From Brachybacterium sp. FME24 (GTDB lineage: Bacteria > Actinomycetota > Actinomycetes > Actinomycetales > Dermabacteraceae), in NCBI RefSeq assembly GCF_014897705.1, contig NZ_JABUXV010000024.1, forward strand, positions 1 to 54,004: 54,004 bases of DNA, written 5' to 3'. Positions within the stretch are counted from its first letter, which is position 1. Each line of letters opens with the position of its first letter. Of this stretch, positions 49,852 through 54,004 are shown piece by piece. Both the position numbers and the translations under genes were made by a program. The notes below the pieces were generated by a model. That model did not search any database. It worked only from the letters and a program-made list of their open reading frames with translations, and had not been told where the DNA came from.

Positions 49852-52395
49852 ATGCGGGCAGGCAGAGCGTCCGAGCTCCTGACCGATCTCACCGGCCCCC
49901 TGACCCGTCGCAGCTGCCTCACGCACGTCGAGCAGCGCCCTGCGAGGCCCGGACGGCAGGGCAGCTTCCCCGACTGGACCGACCCCCGCCTGCTCGAGCA
50001 CCTGGCCGAGCGAGGGATCACCGCCCCCTGGATCCATCAGGAGCATGCGGCGCAGCTCGCCCATGACGGCACGAACGTGGTCCTCGCCACGGCGACCGCC
50101 TCCGGCAAGTCCCTCGCCTATCTGCTGCCCGCGCTCACCGCTGTCGGGGCGCGCGAGCTGGAGCCGTCGGCGCGCCGCTCGACCGTGCTCTACCTCTCGC
50201 CCACGAAGGCGCTCGCCGCCGATCAGCTCACCAACATCACCGCCATGGCCGACGGGGCCGGAATCCGCGACGCGCGCGTCGCGGTGTACGACGGGGACAC
50301 CCCGACCGAGCAGCGACGGTGGGTGCGCCGGCACGGCACCATCGTGCTGACGAACCCCGACATGCTGCACTTCGGGATCCTCCCCGGCCACGAGCAGTGG
50401 GCGAGCTTCTTCCGTGCGCTGCGCTATGTGGTGATCGACGAGTGCCACAGCTATCGGGGCGTGTTCGGCAGCCACGTGTCGATGGTGATGAGGCGCCTGC
50501 GGCGGATCGCCGCCCACTACCGGGCCGAGCCCACGTTCATCCTCGCCTCCGCGACGACCGCGACCCCGGAGCTGTCGGCGAGCAGGCTGATCGGTCAGGA
50601 CGTCACCGCGGTGACCGAGGACGGCTCCCCGCGGACAGGGTTGACGATCGGCCTCTGGGAGCCGGGGGCGATCGCCCGCGTCGACGGGCGGGGCCCGATG
50701 ACCGCCGGACGTGGGAGCGACGGGGGCACTGACCTGCACGGGGGTGCAGACCTGCACGGCGGTGCGGACCTGCACGGCGGCACGGACCTGCACGCGGGAG
50801 CGGACGCGGGCACAGAGGCGGATGCGGACACGGACCCGGAGGACGATTCGGCGGTGAGTGGCACGCGACGGCGCTCGTCCGAGGAGCCGCTGCGGCGCTC
50901 GGCCACGAGCGAGGCCGGCGCGCTGCTCGCCGACCTGGTCGAACGGGACGTCCAGACCCTCGTCTTCGCACGCTCCCGGCGCGGGGCGGAGCTGGTCTCC
51001 AGCGGTGCGCGACGTCTGCTCGAGCAGAAGGCCGAGCACACCTTCTCCCCGCAGCTGGCGGACAGCGCCCGACGGGTGGCGGCCTACCGCGGCGGGTACC
51101 TGGCGCGCGAGCGCCGGGAGCTCGAGGACTCCCTGCGCTCCGGGGAGCTGAAGGCCCTGGCCTCGACGAACGCCCTCGAGCTGGGAATCGACATCGCCGG
51201 CCTGGACGCAGTGGTGATCGCCGGCTGGCCCGGGACCCGCGCCTCCCTGTGGCAGCAGTTCGGCCGGGCCGGCCGACGCCAGGATCGAGACGGCGGCGCC
51301 CTGGCGCTGTTCGTCGCGCGAGAGGATCCGCTGGACACCTACGTCGTCCACCATCCCGAGACCGTCTTCGGCGCAGAGGTGGAGGCGGCGGTGTTCGACC
51401 CGGGCAACCCCTATGTGATGACGCCCCATCTGTGCGCCGCCGCCTCCGAGCTCGCCATCCGGGACGGGGAGGAGGGCATCTTCGGCCCGAGCGCGCGGGA
51501 GCTGCTGACCACGCTGGCGGCCCGGGGTGTGCTGCGGGCGCGACCCACGGGCTGGTTCTGGACGATGACCGAATCCGCCCACGAGCTCACCGATCTGCGA
51601 GGAAGCGGCGGGGAACCGGTGCGGATCGTCGAGGAGTCCAGCGGCACCCTGCTCGGCACCGTCGATGCGGCGAGCGCCCACACCCAGGTCCACGACGGCG
51701 CCGTCTATCTCCACCAGCGCACGAGCTACGTGGTCAACCACCTCGACGTGGAGCGCGCGGTCGCCTTCGTGCATCGGGAGGACCCGCTGCATTCCACCCA
51801 CCCGCAGTCGACGTCCACCGTGCGCATCCGGCAGACGGACAGTGAGGTCGAGTGGTCCGGCGGGGTGCAGCTGTGCTTCGGCACGGTGGATGTCACCGAT
51901 CAGGTCACCGGCTACCAGGTGCGGGACGTGTTCACCCAGGCGGTGCTCGCCCAGCACCCGTTGGACCTGCCGCCGCGCACCCTCACCACGAAGGCGGTGT
52001 GGTGGGTGATCCCGCGGACGACCACAGACAACGCGGAGATCCCCGGGGAGGAGCTGCCCGGCGCCCTGCATGCCGCCGAGCATGCGGCCATCTCGATGCT
52101 CCCGCTGCTGGCGACCTGTGATCGCTGGGACATCGGCGGGCTCTCCGCCGCCCTGCACGAGGACACCGGGGAGCCGACGATCTTCGTCTATGACGGCGCG
52201 CCCGGTGGAGCAGGCTTCGCCGAGCGCGGGGCCGATGACGCCGATGCTTGGCTGCGGGCGACGGCTGACATGATCGCCGAATGCGGGTGCGAGGCGGGCT
52301 GCCCCGCCTGCGTGGTGTCCCCGAAGTGCGGCAACGGCAACGAGCCGCTGTCGAAGCGCGAGGCCGAACGGCTGCTGGGCCTGCTCCACCCCTGA
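49852..52395 (+). CDS. DEAD/DEAH-box helicase with DUF1998 zinc-binding domain (Rv3649-like)
   Basis: About 847 residues from the ATG at 49852 (GGGGAG upstream). RecA-1: WIHQEHAAQLAHDGTNVVLATATASGKS (Walker A), YLSPTKALAADQ, VVIDECHSYRG (DECH) and ASATTA. RecA-2: TLVFARSRRGAELV, ASTNALELGIDIAGLDAV and QQFGRAGRRQ. The C-terminal DUF1998 domain has Cys clusters CGCEAGCPACVVSPKCGNGN. Relatives are SF2 (YprA/MrfA-like) helicases; MrfA of Bacillus acts in mitomycin repair. A four-unit 18-bp tandem repeat encoding DLHGG-A/T units plus an acidic run is inserted between the two RecA domains. Confidence 0.93.
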   Translation: MRAGRASELLTDLTGPLTRRSCLTHVEQRPARPGRQGSFPDWTDPRLLEHLAERGITAPWIHQEHAAQLAHDGTNVVLATATASGKSLAYLLPALTAVGARELEPSARRSTVLYLSPTKALAADQLTNITAMADGAGIRDARVAVYDGDTPTEQRRWVRRHGTIVLTNPDMLHFGILPGHEQWASFFRALRYVVIDECHSYRGVFGSHVSMVMRRLRRIAAHYRAEPTFILASATTATPELSASRLIGQDVTAVTEDGSPRTGLTIGLWEPGAIARVDGRGPMTAGRGSDGGTDLHGGADLHGGADLHGGTDLHAGADAGTEADADTDPEDDSAVSGTRRRSSEEPLRRSATSEAGALLADLVERDVQTLVFARSRRGAELVSSGARRLLEQKAEHTFSPQLADSARRVAAYRGGYLARERRELEDSLRSGELKALASTNALELGIDIAGLDAVVIAGWPGTRASLWQQFGRAGRRQDRDGGALALFVAREDPLDTYVVHHPETVFGAEVEAAVFDPGNPYVMTPHLCAAASELAIRDGEEGIFGPSARELLTTLAARGVLRARPTGWFWTMTESAHELTDLRGSGGEPVRIVEESSGTLLGTVDAASAHTQVHDGAVYLHQRTSYVVNHLDVERAVAFVHREDPLHSTHPQSTSTVRIRQTDSEVEWSGGVQLCFGTVDVTDQVTGYQVRDVFTQAVLAQHPLDLPPRTLTTKAVWWVIPRTTTDNAEIPGEELPGALHAAEHAAISMLPLLATCDRWDIGGLSAALHEDTGEPTIFVYDGAPGGAGFAERGADDADAWLRATADMIAECGCEAGCPACVVSPKCGNGNEPLSKREAERLLGLLHP
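50731..50802. repeat. 18-bp in-frame tandem repeat in the helicase gene
   Basis: Four units beginning GACCTGCACG and differing at a few positions, encoding DLHGGA/DLHGGT-type hexapeptides. They are followed by another acidic low-complexity stretch to about 50850. Confidence 0.88.
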
Positions 52396-52406
52396 GATCG
52401 CCGGGC

Positions 52407-52757
52407 TCATGGCGGGTCCGGTGGCACGGGAAGATCCGTAGGGCCGGGGCCGGCGCGGGCGTGGGCGGTCGCGGGCGGAAGCGGGGACGCCTCGACCTGG
52501 ACCTCCACGAGCACATCCCACTCGCGCAGCTCGCACTGCAGCAGCCGGGCACCGTTGCGGGAAGCGGCCTCGGCGGCGATCGAGCACGGCTCGCCGCCGG
52601 CGGCGGCCAGAGAATCGGCTCCTGCCAGCGCGGCCAGGTCCGCGGCCGTGGCGGCGCGTGAGTGCGCCACGGCGCCGGTGCCCAGGAGTGACAGGCCCGC
52701 CACCACCGCGGTGGCGGCTCCCGTCCAGGCGAGCACTCCCGCCGCGCCCGTGCTCAT
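52407..52757 (-). CDS. TadE-neighbourhood membrane protein (Rv3654c-like)
   Basis: 116 residues. An N-terminal hydrophobic segment (VLAWTGAATAVVAGLSLLGTGAVA) is followed by SRAATAADLAALAGA, the pattern of the small helicase/secretion-neighbourhood TadE-like proteins, two Cys (EPCS, LLQCEL) and a Pro-rich tail. The ATG overlaps the TadE stop by four bases (ATGA). It is presumably a pseudopilin-like part of a Tad/Flp pilus or secretion system. Ends 11 bases from the convergent helicase stop. Confidence 0.8.
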   Translation of the reverse strand: MSTGAAGVLAWTGAATAVVAGLSLLGTGAVAHSRAATAADLAALAGADSLAAAGGEPCSIAAEAASRNGARLLQCELREWDVLVEVQVEASPLPPATAHARAGPGPTDLPVPPDPP

Positions 52758-53149
52758 CCGTCACCACCGGTGATCAGATGGGGCTCCCGGCGTGCTTCGG
52801 CGTCGGCGCTCAGCTCCCAGTGGGCCCCGCCGAGAAACCCGGAGGGGGCCTCGAGCGTGCGGGAGGTGTCCACCCGTACCCATGCCCCGGCTCCGGAGAT
52901 CTGCACCTGCGTGCCGGGTCCGCCGATCCGCTGCGCCGTGGCGACCGCAGCACCAGGATCCTCCCCGCGAGCCATCTCGCGTGCGGCACCGCGGGCGGCG
53001 CTCTCCAGACGGAGCTGCGCCCCGAGCCCGGCGCCGGCGAGAAGGATGACGACGACCATCATCACCACGACGGGCAGCACGATCGCCGTCTCCGCCGTGG
53101 CGGACCCCCGGTCGTCCCGCAGACGGGACGACCGGGCGGACCGCGGCAT
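52754..53149 (-). CDS. TadE-family pilus assembly protein
   Basis: About 131 residues from the ATG at 53147-53149, which overlaps the upstream stop as TGATG. DDRGSATAETAIVLPVVVMMV is the TadE prepilin-type motif (Gly before SATAE with the Glu five residues later), followed by one membrane helix and an extracytoplasmic domain (LGAQLRLESAARGAAREMARG). Normally processed by a prepilin peptidase. It belongs to a tad operon whose promoter-proximal part has been separated by the element at 53270. Confidence 0.86.
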   Translation of the reverse strand: MPRSARSSRLRDDRGSATAETAIVLPVVVMMVVVILLAGAGLGAQLRLESAARGAAREMARGEDPGAAVATAQRIGGPGTQVQISGAGAWVRVDTSRTLEAPSGFLGGAHWELSADAEARREPHLITGGDG

Positions 53150-53270
53150 CACGACCCCATCGACAGCGCAGAGGTGATGATGCCCATCAGGAGCTCGCGC
53201 ACCTCTCCGGAGGCCAGCAGAGCGACCAGGACGGCGGCGAACCCGCACGCGGCCACCGTGATTGCTTAAT
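53149..53270 (-). pseudogene. DUF4244 pilin-like gene, 5' part removed by the mobile element
   Basis: The minus strand encodes AITVAACGFAAVLVALLASG and then EVRELLMGIITSALSMGS with a stop at 53149-53151. This is the C-terminal hydrophobic part of DUF4244 proteins (Rv3656c type), whose usual start reads MTTAEYAxGTVAACGF. Directly upstream of the Ala codon an in-frame TAA and unrelated sequence appear, and the recombinase gene starts 15 bases further. The N-terminus with its TTAEYA processing motif is missing. Confidence 0.75.
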
Positions 53271-53284
53271 GGCATACTTGAAAG
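53262..53284. other. Junction of host tad locus and integrated element (attachment-site half)
   Basis: Pilin-type coding sequence ends abruptly around 53262-53270 and gives way to an AT-rich segment (TTAATGGCATACTTGAAAG) that leads into the recombinase ATG at 53285. CATACT six bases before the ATG may be its -10. The exact crossover dinucleotide cannot be fixed without the other end of the element. Confidence 0.55.
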
Positions 53285-53974
53285 ATGACTACCGAACCCG
53301 CTCGCCGCGCCATCCCTCGTGTCGCCATTTACGCACGTCAGAGCGTCGAGGAGGACCAGGGCATCGCGCAGCAGATCGCCGACTGCGAGGACGAGGTCAG
53401 GCGGCGCGGTTGGCTGGTCGCCGGCGAGCCCTACCCTGACAACGACGTCAGCGGCAGCACCACACGCGGCTCGAAGACGAACTGGGCGAAGATGCTCAGG
53501 GCGTTCGACTCCGGCGAGTTCGATGTCCTCATGGTCACGGAGGTCGACCGCCTCACCCGGAGCCTCACCGACGTGCTCGACATCCGCCCTCCGCGCCGAG
53601 ACATCCGTGTCGTCACCGTGCGCGGCGGCATCGACACGGAGCACGACGACTACATGCTCAAGCAGCTCGTGCTCCTCGCCGAGCGGGAAGTCAAGATCAA
53701 GGCGCAGCGTGCCAAGCGCTATGCCCGAGAGCGTCGTGCTGCCGGGCACCCTTCTCCCGGCAAAGCACCGCACGGGTACAAGTGGCTCGCTGCCGCCAAC
53801 CGCGACGCCAAAGGCACCAGATACGAGATTGACAAGGCCGAAGCGAAAGACGTGGAGAAGATCTTCGAGGAGTTCTTGTCAGGCGCTCCGCTTGGCGACA
53901 TCGCCCGCCAACTCAACACTGATGGCCGGAAGACACGCAAGGGCGCTAACCTCGATCTTTCATGGGGTCGGTAG
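53285..53974 (+). CDS. Large serine recombinase/integrase, interrupted early
   Basis: 229 residues before a TAG at 53972. The N-terminal catalytic domain is complete: VAIYARQSVEEDQGIAQQ with the nucleophilic Ser, EVDRLTRSLTDVLD with conserved Arg residues, and a long helix (LLAEREVKIKAQRAKRYARE). The start of the recombinase domain follows (GKAPHGYKWLAA...IFEEFLSGAPLGDIARQLN). Phage and element integrases of this class usually run 450-550 residues, with zinc-ribbon and coiled-coil regions after this point. The stop falls where the recombinase domain should continue, so the gene is probably a pseudogene or a sequencing artefact; only 30 bases of the window remain. It sits at the element boundary, as integrases do. 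Confidence 0.8.
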   Translation: MTTEPARRAIPRVAIYARQSVEEDQGIAQQIADCEDEVRRRGWLVAGEPYPDNDVSGSTTRGSKTNWAKMLRAFDSGEFDVLMVTEVDRLTRSLTDVLDIRPPRRDIRVVTVRGGIDTEHDDYMLKQLVLLAEREVKIKAQRAKRYARERRAAGHPSPGKAPHGYKWLAAANRDAKGTRYEIDKAEAKDVEKIFEEFLSGAPLGDIARQLNTDGRKTRKGANLDLSWGR

Positions 53975-54004
53975 GTCCGCTCGGTCGGCGTCGTTGCCGA
54001 TCTT

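Noticed and set aside
48565..52767. 1400-codon minus-strand ORF across helicase and methyltransferase
   Set aside because: It crosses the real starts of two divergent genes with clear motifs; its own translation is Arg/Gly/Pro-rich without any domain.

Overview
The window is high-GC actinobacterial chromosome. A WhiB4-type iron-sulfur regulator, a PASTA-domain class A PBP, a Crp/GlxR-type regulator, a maltokinase of the GlgE pathway, DUF3027, TadE genes, an iron-box (DtxR/IdeR) operator and many leaderless starts (TAnnnT, six bases, then ATG/GTG) all point to Actinomycetota. The gene set and cell-wall-polymer cluster look most like Brachybacterium/Dermabacteraceae; that genus-level statement is inference, not a database result.

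Layout. 1-2788: a repeat-rich membrane protein whose 3' end carries a one-base frameshift, then a jetB-like (DUF4194) gene. 2882-13798: a wall-polymer cluster with two CDP-polyol phosphotransferases (TagF/TagB type), a TarS-like glycosyltransferase, the TagGH exporter, a ribitol-phosphate cytidylyltransferase (TarI/IspD type) overlapping an SDR reductase, and a GlfT2-like galactofuranosyltransferase. Together these suggest a poly(ribitol-phosphate)-like teichoic acid decorated with sugars. 14155-16170: an iron-box-controlled gene fusing a FepC-type ABC ATPase to a siderophore-interacting flavin reductase. 16206-19592: a jetC-like SMC/MukB-type ATPase. Thus two subunits of a Wadjet/MksBEF-type condensin lie 13.4 kb apart on either side of the wall cluster, with no jetA or jetD in view.

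19767-27153: a small unknown gene, maltokinase, a CshA-repeat surface protein, a LytR_C protein, a GH20 hexosaminidase and a PG-binding NlpC/P60 hydrolase with a candidate c-di-AMP riboswitch. 27640-35634: tRNA-Pro(CGG) and a block in the same gene neighbourhood as Mycobacterium tuberculosis Rv3672c-Rv3683 (metallophosphoesterase, ponA2-like PBP, whiB4, DUF4177, RidA, MBL hydrolase, Crp, nth, NUDIX). 35826-40389: cspB, DUF3027, holB, tmk and a Gfo/Idh/MocA oxidoreductase. 40501-43858: a sugar ABC operon without its own ATPase. 44217-52395: topA, a PAP2 phosphatase, a methyltransferase and a DUF1998 helicase.

52407-54004: TadE-type genes followed by the C-terminal stub of a DUF4244 pilin-like gene, cut off where a serine recombinase gene begins. 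This is the left edge of an integrated mobile element sitting inside the tad locus. The recombinase frame itself stops early, after about 229 codons.
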